Assembly: GCA_009829735.1 (NCBI GenBank)
Contig: CM020620.1
Span: 4,270,299 to 4,334,298, forward strand
Direction: 5' to 3'
DNA length: 64,000 bases
Source: Pyropia yezoensis
Taxonomy: Eukaryota; Rhodophyta; Bangiophyceae; Bangiales; Bangiaceae
The notes below the pieces were generated by a model that ran no database searches, was not told where the DNA came from, and saw nothing but the letters and a program-made list of their open reading frames with translations. Position numbers and translations under genes: made by a program. Of this stretch, positions 25,906 through 35,163 are shown one piece after another (the stretch's first letter is position 1; every line of letters begins with the position of its first letter).

Positions 25906-27852
25906 ATGGCTAGCTCGGACCCCCCGTCGTCCGGGGAGTACACGGGTGACGCACGTACTTCAGTGCCTTTGAATACTGGTGAGACACAGGTGGGTTTACC
26001 TGGGGTCGCAGAGGGACTAGAGGTCCCTCAAGCCAGCAGGACTGGAAGTGCGGGCGGGCAACAGGCCACCCCGACTCAGTCGGGAGTTCACTCGGGTGAC
26101 ACTTCTGACGTGGGTGGGCCGAAGTCTGGCCACCGCGTGGTATACTCAACGGGAACGTCCCAAGGGGTGAGGACTGTCCCCGCGAGTTCCACTCGGGTTG
26201 GAGCCAACTTTGGCATGGAGCCATCGCCAACTAGGCTTTCGGAGGACGGCGGACCTCCGTTGGTCGGCGATGGGCTCGCGCCCATGCCCCCGGTTGAGAC
26301 CCCTGAGGAACGTGGTTACCCCTCAGGTGGACTCCCGGAGGCGGACCGAGACTCAACTGGAGTCGTCAATCCACTCCTCGCGGAAACTGTCCGTCGGGAG
26401 GCGACCAATGTGTTGCGGCAGACTTTGCCGGACCTGGTGGTCACGATGACGAATACTATTCTGAATCAGATTGTAGCGAGTTTGCCAGATGGCCTGAATG
26501 TCCAGACCGGATTGGGGCTTTCGAGCCCACAGGCGCAGGGGGAATCCCTCCCCACGCCTATCTCGGGTCGCCCCGAACTGGGGGCGACACCTGTGACTCC
26601 CAACGAGGGAGCCACACCATACGCGGTGGGGCGTACGCCCTTCACGGGGGAGTTCCCCTCGGAAACGCCGGCGGCTACACCAAGCTCGCCGTACCAGACT
26701 ACAGGCACTGAGGGTGGACTTACCCCAGTGCCACAGCGGCTGTTCCCTCAACGTGAGGTGCCGCCCAAGATTCAGGTAGCCAACCCGGTCTACCAGCGGA
26801 TCTTTGACTGTGAGACCTACGCCCTCCACAACAAGTCGGTGGCGTATGGTCCTGACCAGGCCCGAGCCATGGGCCGTGCCAAGAAGAATGCACTTCATTC
26901 TTTTGGGCACAGAGCGGAGTGGGATGGAACTCCCCCCCTCCGTGTCTTTGAGTTCCTACGTCGTTTCACAAAAGCCTGTGACGACAATGCCATAAGTGAA
27001 GGCATGGCTTTTTACATGCTACAGGAGTTTACGAAGGGAGACCTGCGGACAGAACTTATGTCCGTCATGCCCAGCTCCTCAAGTGGAGGCGCTGGGGAGG
27101 TGACGTCCTATTTGGAGCTCGTCAACTGGTTGTTGAGGGCCATGGTTGATGAAGCGGCGTTGGCTTCTCAAGTCGAGGAGTTTACGCAAGCCCATCAGGA
27201 AGAGGCGGAGGACGAGTTGTCCTTTGCGGAGCGGGTCCGTAAGCTCAACAATCTTTGTGGGTTTCTTCATCCACAAGCTGTGGTGAAGAGTCGGTTTGTG
27301 GAAGGACTCCACTGGTCAGTCCGGATGGAGACCCGGGAGCATAACACTGCCCGGGCGACCCTGGCCGAGTTGGCTAGGTTCGCCTACCGCCGAGGCGAGG
27401 CCTACCGCAAGTTGCGGGAGGAACAACGCCAGGAGCGTCAGGCCGAGTTGGCCAAGGAACGGGAAGAGGCGCGCCAGGCCAGAGAGTTGCGAGAGGCACG
27501 CCGAATCCGCAAGGAGAGGGTGGTAGCTGCCGTGGGAACTTCCCAAGGTACCTCGTCGTCTTCCCCAGTTGGGAAGACCCCTCCGGGAACTAATCATCGG
27601 TGTTGGAACTGCAACTCCGATGGTCACTGGGCATATGATTGCCCCAAGTTGAGTAAACGCATCCAACAGCTTGTTAGGAATGCGAGTAAGAAGTCGGCTA
27701 CGAACGAAGTGCGTTCACGCCGCGAGGGTGGGTCTCGACCAGTGGTGGCGGTCGCCACACCCTCGACGGAGGGGGCGGACACGTCGTCCTCGGACTCGTC
27801 GTCGTCCCCTTCGCCCTCAGATTCGGACGCCAAGTCGGCGGGAAACGAATGA
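25906..27852 (+). CDS. gag: Gag polyprotein of the Ty3/gypsy element
   Basis: A 648-residue structural protein expected to form the virus-like particle and bind the element RNA. Residues 1 to about 290 are a Pro/Gly/Thr-rich, low-complexity stretch. A capsid-like helical region follows, then a charged Glu/Arg-rich likely coiled coil at about 500-545. A CCHC zinc knuckle has its ligands at C566, C569, H574 and C579. The C-terminus is Ser/Asp-rich. I chose the ATG at 25906 because it has a good context (AACATGG) and is the first ATG in frame. The stop TGA at 27850-27852 overlaps the first pol ATG at 27849, and a slippery heptamer lies just before it, so Gag would be the main product and Gag-Pol the minor one. 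Confidence 0.9.
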   Translation: MASSDPPSSGEYTGDARTSVPLNTGETQVGLPGVAEGLEVPQASRTGSAGGQQATPTQSGVHSGDTSDVGGPKSGHRVVYSTGTSQGVRTVPASSTRVGANFGMEPSPTRLSEDGGPPLVGDGLAPMPPVETPEERGYPSGGLPEADRDSTGVVNPLLAETVRREATNVLRQTLPDLVVTMTNTILNQIVASLPDGLNVQTGLGLSSPQAQGESLPTPISGRPELGATPVTPNEGATPYAVGRTPFTGEFPSETPAATPSSPYQTTGTEGGLTPVPQRLFPQREVPPKIQVANPVYQRIFDCETYALHNKSVAYGPDQARAMGRAKKNALHSFGHRAEWDGTPPLRVFEFLRRFTKACDDNAISEGMAFYMLQEFTKGDLRTELMSVMPSSSSGGAGEVTSYLELVNWLLRAMVDEAALASQVEEFTQAHQEEAEDELSFAERVRKLNNLCGFLHPQAVVKSRFVEGLHWSVRMETREHNTARATLAELARFAYRRGEAYRKLREEQRQERQAELAKEREEARQARELREARRIRKERVVAAVGTSQGTSSSSPVGKTPPGTNHRCWNCNSDGHWAYDCPKLSKRIQQLVRNASKKSATNEVRSRREGGSRPVVAVATPSTEGADTSSSDSSSSPSPSDSDAKSAGNE

Positions 27853-27885
27853 CCGTTGGAGCTGGTCGTCCGAAGCTCACAACGG
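27840..27885 (+). promoter_or_regulatory. -1 ribosomal frameshift signal at the gag/pol junction
   Basis: The heptamer GGGAAAC (27840-27846) is in the correct phase, G GGA AAC, for a -1 slip on tandem codons. After a 6-base spacer containing the gag stop, a strong stem-loop follows: 27853-27863 pairs with 27874-27885 as 11 base pairs with one bulged A at 27879. The -1 frame enters pol with no stop. The same heptamer type is known at retroviral -1 sites. An alternative is stop-restart at the overlapping ATGA. No pseudoknot partner was identified. Confidence 0.8.
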
Positions 27886-30800
27886 CAGCCTCGGCCAAGT
27901 GGGCCAAGAGGACGAACCAACCGTGTCGGATACTGCGGCGACCTAAGGGAGTCCGCCCACCTCGGGTGGGACTTCCCAAGAACGTAAACCCACGTCGGGT
28001 CATCGCGGTGCTGACGGGTGAGAACTTCCAGGTGGCTGGACGGGTGCAACTTGCCCCCGGCCGCGCCTGTTGTGCCCGTATCGTACTTGATACCGGGTCA
28101 GGAGCCTCCTTGATACGCAAGTCGCTATTACCAAAGGGGATGAGGCTCCAACGCTGGAAGTCTAAAGCTGACCATCTGATCGATATCAATGGTGGGGTAC
28201 TTCCCATCGTTGGTGCCGTGACCCTACCAACTCGGTTGGGGACCCATGAGGTCGACGTGACCTATGGTGTAGTTGAGAATATATCGGTACCCCTGCTTCT
28301 GGGTACCCCTTATGTCGTAACACAAGTGCCTTTGATTTGTGGCCCTGAGTACTGGGTCAAGTTGATGAATGGGGAGACTATCCCCATCCTTGGTAAGGGA
28401 AAGTCTGTGGCTCCTGTGACAGTTTCACAGTCGAAGCCTGTTTGTTCTGTGAGGGAAGGGTTTACTGCTACTCTGCGTTTAGCCCGTAAAGTCATGTTGC
28501 CCCCCAACTCGGTGGCGCACGTGGATGTTGTAACTGATTATGCGGGGAACGGGTTGGTGCACCCTAACCCCCGTCTTGCTCGCAAGCACCAAGTGCATGT
28601 TGCCCTTGGCACGATGGACTCCAAAGCCGGAGTCCCGTGGAGGATCCAGGTGATGAACCTGAGCTCGTCGCCCAAGTTCTTCAAGTCGGGGGCCAAGTTC
28701 GGCTATATCGACCAACACGAGGGACCGGTAGCAGCGGTCACCCTCAGCGCGGGCGCAAGTAGCGACCCGAAGTCCGGAAAGGAGAAGCATCAAGCCAAGT
28801 CGGCCGCCTCTCCTCGGCCCCAGGTAAACATGGAGGGTGTTCCACCCAGGTTGAGGGTTCAAGTTGAACGCCTCTTGGACCACTATCACAAGTTGTGGGA
28901 TGGTCAATTGGGACTCATGAGAGCTACCCAACACCGGATCGAGTTGAAACCCGGTGCGCCCCCTATACGCCAACAACCGTATAGGGGAGGACCCCGTTCA
29001 AGGGCCCTCGTTAAGGAGCAAGTTGCTCGCATGGAGGCCCTCGATGTGATCGAGGCCAGCAACGCCGAGTGGGCGAGTCCGGTGGTGATCGTCCCCAAAG
29101 TTGATGGGACCCCCCGGTTCTGTATCGACTACCGTAAGCTCAACGAGAGCACAGTGAAGGATAGTTATCCCCTACCTCGGATGGATGACTGTCTGGACTC
29201 TCTGGGGGAGGCAAACGTGTTCTCTACCCTGGACTGTAACGCGGGGTACTGGCAAATTCCCATTGCCCCGGAGGACAGGCATAAAACTACCTTTACCTGT
29301 CACTGTGGTACCTACCAGTGCAAGCGCCTACCGTTTGGCCTGTGTAACGCGCCGGCAACTTTCCAGCGCGCTATGGACATGATTCTGGCCGGAGTACGGT
29401 GGCAGATCTGTCTCGTGTACCTAGACGATATCATTGTGTTCTCCCGAAGTCCGGAGGAACACATTGGCCATCTTGGCCAGGTGTTCAAGCTACTTGCTGA
29501 CGCCGGAGTGTCACTGAAGGCGAGTAAGTGCCACCTCTTCACTCAAGAGGTGGAGTACTTGGGACATGTTGTCCGTCCGGGGCGTCTCAGTGTCAACGAG
29601 AAAAACTTGAGGGCCATCCGCAAGGCTCAGTACCCCCGGACCCAGACCCAGATGAGGAGCTTCCTCGGGATGTGTAACGTGTACCGACGTTTCACTAAGG
29701 GCTTCGCCAAAGTGGCGAAGCCGTTGAATGAGTTAGTGAGCTCAACGCTACCGAAGAACCTGCCTCCCCCAAGTCGGGTGGAGCAGGAATCCTTTGAGAC
29801 TCTTCGGGACCTTCTGCTGAAGCCCCCTATCCTGGCTATTCCCAGGTTGGGAGGCCACTACATCCTGGATGTGGACGCTAGCTACGACCAACTTGGTTGT
29901 GTGTTGCTTCAGCAACAGCCGGACAAGGAGTACTTGCCGGTGGGATACTTCAGCAAGGGGCTAAACTCGGCCGAGAAGAACTACGGAGTCACCGAGTTGG
30001 AAGGACTCGCAGTGGTATGGGCGGTGACGTCACTTCGTCACTACCTAGAGGGTGAGAAGTTCCTCATCCGCTGTGACCACCGCGCGTTGCAGTTCATCTT
30101 CAAGACGGACTGTACGAACACTCGTCTCAACCGGTGGAGGGTGCGACTTGCACCCTTCAACTTTGATATTGAGTACCGACCTGGCAGGCAACATGCCCTT
30201 GCCGACGGCCTCTCTCGGGTACCTACCGAGGGACTGGACACCACCCCAGTCGATGAGGACATCCCCATCGTGGGGGTAGTCACGCGCTCGGGTCAGGCGT
30301 TGAATCCCGAGGCGCCAGGGAACAAGAAGTACTTGCCCCTGTCCCTGGACGAAGTAGTGAAGGCCCAGGCCGAGGATCCCTTCTGCAAGTCGCAGAGGGA
30401 TACCCTGGATACAGTGGCGGAGACGCGGTTCTTCCTGGGAGACGATGGCCTCCTCATGAGGAGGGGGGTATTCCAGGGGACCGAACAACTTGTCGTCCCC
30501 GCATCCCTCAAGGACAGTATCCTTGAGAGGGAGCATAACGCTCCCACGGGTGGACACCTGGGGTCTAGTAAACTGTACCAGACCCTGAGGACCAGGTACT
30601 ACTGGCCGTCCATGGTGGTGGACATCTACAGTTGGGTGGCTGCCTGCACAAGTTGTGCACAGAACCGTCTGATGGAACGGCGGCCTACTACGGCTATGCT
30701 ATTGTTCCCGGCCAAGGAGCCCTTCGCCGCGTTGGCGATGGACATCCTTGGGCCACTGCCAGTGACCGAGGAGGGCAACCAGTACCTCCTGGTCATCTGT

Positions 30801-31832
30801 GACCGCTTCACGAAACTTACGCGAGCGATCCCACTGGCAGAGATCACGGCCATGTCGGTCGTGTCAGCCTTCCTAGATCACTGGGTTGCCGCGTATGGCA
30901 TTCCGGATAGTACACTATCAGACAATGGACCGCAATTTGCGTCTGTACTGTTTCAAGGAGTGCTGGATATGTTGGGGGTTAAGGCAAACTATGCCACCCC
31001 CTACCACCCACAAACTAATGGGCAGGTGGAGCGCTTCAACAAAACTATTGTTAGGCAGCTGCGCCATTATGTGAGTGAGCACGTGAAGACGTGGGACCAA
31101 TACATTTCTATTCTGACCACTGCCTACAATTCGCAGGTTCACTCATCTACCGGGGAAGTACCCCTCGCTTTTGTGACCCCCCGTCGCGTGCGGTCTATTG
31201 CCGTGCGGCGGCCGCTCCCAACTAGGGAGGATGGTGGCAGTACGCCCACTCCTACTGAGAGTAAGGCGGAGTTCGCTGCTAGGCTTGAAAACCTCATCCC
31301 TAAAGTCAGGGCTGAGATGGACAAAGCACAAAAGCGCTACAAGCGTACCTTTGACAAAAAGGTGCGCAACGCCAAGCATGTCCCCGAGCAGGGTGACTGG
31401 GTATTGGTCCACTCACACACCCCAACTGGGGGTAAGTTGGTGTTCCAGACGAAGGGGCCGTACCAGGTCCTTCGTACTGATGGGCGGCGCTTCACCATCG
31501 AAAGTGACGATGGGGTCCGCACAGTGAACGGACAGGACGTGGTCAAAGTTGCACCACCGCCTGCAGGCGACCCAGCTTGGGCGCGTGCTTTGAAAACGTG
31601 GCGCCTGCCCTCGCTGCCTGCAGCCAAACAGGGCCCGCAGGAGTACGTGTTCGACAAGTTCATCGACCACGGCTGGGATGAGGATACTGACCGCCTCATG
31701 TTGAGGGTGCGTTGGTTTGGCTACAAAGCCAAGGATGATACGTGGGAGTATGTGGAGGACCTTCCTGCTGAGAAGGTCCGGGCGTACTGTGCCCGGAACG
31801 AGATAGACCCTAACAGCCCTCCCTCAACGTGA
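27849..31832 (+). CDS. pol: Pol polyprotein: protease, RT, RNase H, integrase, chromodomain
   Basis: The ORF has 1,327 codons counted from the overlapping ATG and is in frame -1 relative to gag. Domains in order: aspartic protease with DTGSGAS from D81; reverse transcriptase with its YLDD active site at 524-527; RNase H beginning near residue 670 (LDVDAS); integrase with an HHCC zinc-binding region at about 896-936 and catalytic D965, D1025 and E1061, which gives D,D-35-E spacing; a C-terminal chromodomain at about 1260-1320 with aromatic Tyr and Trp residues at cage-like positions (VRWFGY, DTWEY). These activities process the polyprotein, copy the RNA and insert the cDNA; the chromodomain probably directs insertion to marked chromatin. 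No stop or frameshift is seen. Translation is expected as Gag-Pol through the frameshift signal. Confidence 0.95.
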   Translation: MTVGAGRPKLTTAASAKWAKRTNQPCRILRRPKGVRPPRVGLPKNVNPRRVIAVLTGENFQVAGRVQLAPGRACCARIVLDTGSGASLIRKSLLPKGMRLQRWKSKADHLIDINGGVLPIVGAVTLPTRLGTHEVDVTYGVVENISVPLLLGTPYVVTQVPLICGPEYWVKLMNGETIPILGKGKSVAPVTVSQSKPVCSVREGFTATLRLARKVMLPPNSVAHVDVVTDYAGNGLVHPNPRLARKHQVHVALGTMDSKAGVPWRIQVMNLSSSPKFFKSGAKFGYIDQHEGPVAAVTLSAGASSDPKSGKEKHQAKSAASPRPQVNMEGVPPRLRVQVERLLDHYHKLWDGQLGLMRATQHRIELKPGAPPIRQQPYRGGPRSRALVKEQVARMEALDVIEASNAEWASPVVIVPKVDGTPRFCIDYRKLNESTVKDSYPLPRMDDCLDSLGEANVFSTLDCNAGYWQIPIAPEDRHKTTFTCHCGTYQCKRLPFGLCNAPATFQRAMDMILAGVRWQICLVYLDDIIVFSRSPEEHIGHLGQVFKLLADAGVSLKASKCHLFTQEVEYLGHVVRPGRLSVNEKNLRAIRKAQYPRTQTQMRSFLGMCNVYRRFTKGFAKVAKPLNELVSSTLPKNLPPPSRVEQESFETLRDLLLKPPILAIPRLGGHYILDVDASYDQLGCVLLQQQPDKEYLPVGYFSKGLNSAEKNYGVTELEGLAVVWAVTSLRHYLEGEKFLIRCDHRALQFIFKTDCTNTRLNRWRVRLAPFNFDIEYRPGRQHALADGLSRVPTEGLDTTPVDEDIPIVGVVTRSGQALNPEAPGNKKYLPLSLDEVVKAQAEDPFCKSQRDTLDTVAETRFFLGDDGLLMRRGVFQGTEQLVVPASLKDSILEREHNAPTGGHLGSSKLYQTLRTRYYWPSMVVDIYSWVAACTSCAQNRLMERRPTTAMLLFPAKEPFAALAMDILGPLPVTEEGNQYLLVICDRFTKLTRAIPLAEITAMSVVSAFLDHWVAAYGIPDSTLSDNGPQFASVLFQGVLDMLGVKANYATPYHPQTNGQVERFNKTIVRQLRHYVSEHVKTWDQYISILTTAYNSQVHSSTGEVPLAFVTPRRVRSIAVRRPLPTREDGGSTPTPTESKAEFAARLENLIPKVRAEMDKAQKRYKRTFDKKVRNAKHVPEQGDWVLVHSHTPTGGKLVFQTKGPYQVLRTDGRRFTIESDDGVRTVNGQDVVKVAPPPAGDPAWARALKTWRLPSLPAAKQGPQEYVFDKFIDHGWDEDTDRLMLRVRWFGYKAKDDTWEYVEDLPAEKVRAYCARNEIDPNSPPST

Positions 31833-31943
31833 GGGAAGGCCGAGCAACAGTGCCAAGAGAGTGCTTCAAGTCGAAGTGGTACGCAGAGTGGCTTTAAACT
31901 ACAGCCTTAACCCTCACACTCTCACAACAAAGGCAGCTGCCAA

Positions 31944-33887
31944 CTAGGCACGCATGCTAGACTCTCCCACTCCACGGCCCTCGCCCTCACGTGGAGGCGA
32001 GCGGCGAGACCCACGCCGATAACGGTCTCCACTCGTTGGAAGGGGCGGCGGCTCCAAGTCGGAACCGTCGCGCCCCTCACGGTCGCGCAAGTGGCGCCGA
32101 CCGTGGCTACTCTTCTGCCTGGTCTTGCGCGCAAGTTTGCGACGCAGACGCTGGACAGACTCCGTCTCCGATGGGGTAGAGGACTCCGAGACGGAGTAAG
32201 ACAACTCGTCTTCCGACACGGAGGGAGAGCGCCGCGAGTGACGGCGACGACGGCGAGGAGGCGAGTATGCCCGGCTCGCACGACGCTTGCCACGCCCAAG
32301 TGGGGTTGGCTGGGGCATAATAGCCCCAATGCGAGCCAACTCGGCCGTCATAAACTCCGCCACCGACTCGCAACTCGCGGTCGCCACTGCAGTACGAACG
32401 CGCTCCTCAAGTTGAGGAGTCTCGGAACTTTGGAGGGTTGCGGTCGACGCGGCCAACCAGGAAATGGTGCGCACCAACGTGGTGATCATCATCTCTGAGG
32501 TTAGAGGCGTGGGCGGTAACACCAACTTGGGGTATACCGTCAGGAGGGTGGCCCCCAAGTTGGGAGACACCGGTGTGGATGACTCCACGGCCACGCTGAT
32601 CGGGATGTTCCCGTGAGGCTGGAAAGGAACAGGAGGAAGCGGAGGGGCACGCCGAGGTGGCGGTACCCGGGTGTAACTGCGACCCCGACTTGGGGCCCCC
32701 GCAGTAGGTTGAGTCATATGGTCATCATATGAGGGCACAGCCATAACTATGGGCTTGTCCGGGGGTGGCGCAGTGTGACGATCCACCCCCGGGGCATACG
32801 GGTAGTCCCCGATGCCCAACCCCTCTCGTAGGACCACACGGCCGTCGTGAAGTTCACGAGCGACCCACACGAACTGGCGAAGTGCGCCATCGTCCTTGGG
32901 CCCCCGAGTGGGGCGGCGCAACTTGTGCTCAATGCTCTCCCACTCGATAAACTTGTGGAGGCGGAGCATCTCCTCAAGTAGAGTGAGTTGTCCTGACGAG
33001 CACCCCTCAGCAACTAGCTGAGGGGTGAGCTGTTCCAAACCCTGGATGAGCCGGAGGGGGAGATGCCAGAGCATCCCCCGCCGCTGAACACATGACACCC
33101 AGGTCGACATGACCTCGAGGAGCCACTGGGTGGCCAACATGGCCCACACCAGATGATCAGGGCCAGCCGTCAACATGACGGAGCCGAAGTGGTCAAGCAA
33201 CCGTGGCAACAATGCCGGGAACCCGTAGGGGACCTCAACTTGAGGCCACCACTCGGGCTTCTTCGGGTAGTATTGCTCCTTACTGGCAGCAGACTGCTGA
33301 GGAAACTCAAGTTGAGCCGAGGTCACCAAGTAGGGACCTCGCCGGAAGTCCTTCTCCATCCGCACATCAAAGTGATGAGTGTGCGGATCGGCCTCGTGAA
33401 GGTACGGGGGGCGAGTTGCCACCGCGTCCCAAGTGAAGGTCGGCAAGTCGCCGGGACCCGGGATAGTTCCCCCGCGGTCCACCATGGCCTTGGCCCGCTG
33501 CACGTCCTCGACCTCCTCGTCGTCCAGGAAGGCAAACTGGTCCGTCCTGAAGCCGGCAGGGAACCCGACCCTACGGGGATACTTCTCCCGTAGGCGGTCC
33601 CATACCCGACCCATCGCTGCGCCGAGTCGGCCACAGCGAAGAACAGTCAACCCCTCCTCATACAGAGGCCAAGCGGGGTAAAACCACCGCCCCAAGGCCT
33701 CACGCGGGACAACTTGTCCCGCCTCCGGGGGAGATCCTGCCGTCAACCCAAAGCCGGGTGACGCGGGAGTCCCACCCCCCGGAGCGATCGCGGAGCCCCC
33801 GCCGGAAGTCCCGGCAGGCGCTGCACCGTAGGAGGTGTCCTCCATACGCTCATCGAGAGAGTCCGTCTCCACTCCCGGAGTCGCCAT
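31944..33887 (-). CDS. Long antisense ORF of the retrotransposon, function unknown
   Basis: A 647-codon ORF lies between pol and the 3' LTR on the opposite strand and converges on pol with 111 bases between the stop codons. I chose the ATG at 33887 for its strong context (GCCATGG); the frame is open upstream to 34058 without another ATG. The first 100 residues are Gly/Pro-rich. A denser region of about 120-390 is rich in Trp, Tyr and charged residues and reads like a folded domain. A Pro-rich linker follows, and the last 130 residues are Arg/Ser-rich with an RRRRR run. There is no CCHC knuckle, no transmembrane stretch and no domain I recognise. Antisense ORFs in this position are known from some plant Ty3/gypsy elements. 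A promoter would have to lie in 33888-34228 or in the 3' LTR read backwards. Confidence 0.7.
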   Translation of the reverse strand: MATPGVETDSLDERMEDTSYGAAPAGTSGGGSAIAPGGGTPASPGFGLTAGSPPEAGQVVPREALGRWFYPAWPLYEEGLTVLRCGRLGAAMGRVWDRLREKYPRRVGFPAGFRTDQFAFLDDEEVEDVQRAKAMVDRGGTIPGPGDLPTFTWDAVATRPPYLHEADPHTHHFDVRMEKDFRRGPYLVTSAQLEFPQQSAASKEQYYPKKPEWWPQVEVPYGFPALLPRLLDHFGSVMLTAGPDHLVWAMLATQWLLEVMSTWVSCVQRRGMLWHLPLRLIQGLEQLTPQLVAEGCSSGQLTLLEEMLRLHKFIEWESIEHKLRRPTRGPKDDGALRQFVWVARELHDGRVVLREGLGIGDYPYAPGVDRHTAPPPDKPIVMAVPSYDDHMTQPTAGAPSRGRSYTRVPPPRRAPPLPPVPFQPHGNIPISVAVESSTPVSPNLGATLLTVYPKLVLPPTPLTSEMMITTLVRTISWLAASTATLQSSETPQLEERVRTAVATASCESVAEFMTAELARIGAIMPQPTPLGRGKRRASRAYSPPRRRRRHSRRSPSVSEDELSYSVSESSTPSETESVQRLRRKLARKTRQKSSHGRRHLRDREGRDGSDLEPPPLPTSGDRYRRGSRRSPPREGEGRGVGESSMRA

Positions 33888-34215
33888 GGCTCTCCCCAAG
33901 TTGGGGAGAGACGTCCTGGCTATCGCGGCACGAGACCCGCCTCGAGTTGAGGGGGACTCGGATCGTGGGTAAACGGGTGGCCTCCCCAGCGTGGGGTGGC
34001 CCCGTGTAAGGTGAAGGAGAAGTGGTGGTGGTGGTGAGGTGTGAACCGAGGAGAGCAAGCTGCCAAGTGGGCAAGCTTGAGGAGAGGGGCGGCCAACGTG
34101 ACCGCCTCCACATCCGCGTTACGTACTCAAGGGGGGACAGCAAGTCGCGTCCCCCCCAACGCCGAGACGTGCGTTTACGCACCCCCTCACAGGGCCGACC
34201 GGGTCGGTCGGAACT

Positions 34216-34228
34216 GAGGAGAGGGGAG
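34216..34228 (+). other. Polypurine tract
   Basis: GAGGAGAGGGGAG is an all-purine run directly before the TGTGGCAG start of the 3' LTR, the position where plus-strand DNA synthesis is primed. Confidence 0.85.
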
Positions 34229-34696
34229 TGTGGCAGTATTGACCCCCAGGTAGGGGGCAACACGTGCCATGCAAGGGGCGGCAGGCCACTAGCCTGATCC
34301 GTTCCTCCCCCTGCATTTGGGTCCATATTCCCTAAGTTCGGGATAGTTAGCTTAGTAGTAAATCCAACTTGGATTTGAGGGTTTTCTGCATTTATCGTCT
34401 TGAATTTTCGTGTGGCCCGGTGGGCAGGTGCTGGGGTGGGAGATTCTGAGTGGCGAGATTCTGAGTGGACCCTGGGGGGACAAGGGGAGGGACAGCGGGG
34501 CTTGGCCCTGCGTCCCCGTCCCGACCAAGAAACTGTTGGACCACACACCATCTTCTTGTTTGTCCGTGGGGGGATTGCCCCACAACAGGGATAGAGTGTG
34601 TGCGACTTGCACTTCTTCCGGTTCCCCCGACACGGGAGGCAGCCCTGGCACACCGCCCCAACTTGGGTGCCGTGTGTGCTTGTGGTTTTTGCCACA
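34229..34696 (+). repeat. 3' LTR, complete, 468 bp
   Basis: Starts TGTGGCA and ends TGCCACA, a perfect 7-bp terminal inverted repeat of the TG...CA type. Positions 34274-34696 match the visible 5' LTR with no substitution. The 3' border is set by the divergence after GCCACA between the two copies (TTTGGTGG inside the element, CTGATGGC outside). Confidence 0.93.
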
Positions 34697-35163
34697 CTGA
34701 TGGCACTAGGCCGCGCTGGCGTTGCCGACCTCCGTGGAGTAGCTCCGGCCCGCCAGAGGATCCTGCCCAAGAAGCATCTCCGGGAGACCCACCGGGGGGG
34801 TCTCGACCGGGTGCAACGCAGAAGCCGGGGGCACCCGATCCGTCCCCGCCGTGGCAACCGGCGCCGGCACCAACACCCGAGGAACCGGAGGCAGGAGAGG
34901 GGCGCGACCACCCGAGTTCTCCTCCGCAACACTCGCCGCCGGAACCACGGCCCCAGCTTGGATCTCGGAACTGGACATGACGTCCAGAATCTGGGGGAAC
35001 GAGAGGGCCAAGGTGAAGGAGAAGGGGGGGGGGGCAGAATCGGAGCAGGTGATCGTGACCGGGGTGAAGACGCTCGACCTCGGCTCCGGTGTGGACGTGC
35101 TCGAGGCTGTGCACGGTGGCACCTGGTTCGGCCCGAGGACGTGCCGGACTAGGGAGGGAGCTA

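Larger units (their letters stand above)
25370..34696 (+). mobile_element. Ty3/gypsy LTR retrotransposon (chromovirus), apparently intact
   Basis: Order on the plus strand: 5' LTR (start lost in the gap), primer-binding site, leader, gag, pol (protease, reverse transcriptase, RNase H, integrase, chromodomain), a long antisense ORF, polypurine tract, 3' LTR. RT and RNase H before integrase places it in Ty3/gypsy (Metaviridae); the C-terminal chromodomain places it among chromoviruses. Both main ORFs are open and key catalytic residues are present. The visible LTRs differ only by about six single-base indels and no substitution, so insertion was recent and the element may be autonomous. The 3' flank begins CTGAT; the matching 5' flank is in the gap, so no target duplication can be checked. 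Confidence 0.95.

Noticed and set aside
24664-25943. Long frames spanning the N gap
   Set aside because: They exist only because N codons contain no stop; they join satellite to LTR sequence.
34697-34701. Target-site duplication of the intact LTR element
   Set aside because: The 5' flank is in the gap, so the CTGAT flank cannot be compared.
33850-34932. 360-codon minus-strand ORF crossing the 3' LTR
   Set aside because: It spans LTR and flanks and reads the LTR backwards; the same frame appears in the 5' LTR, so it is a by-product.
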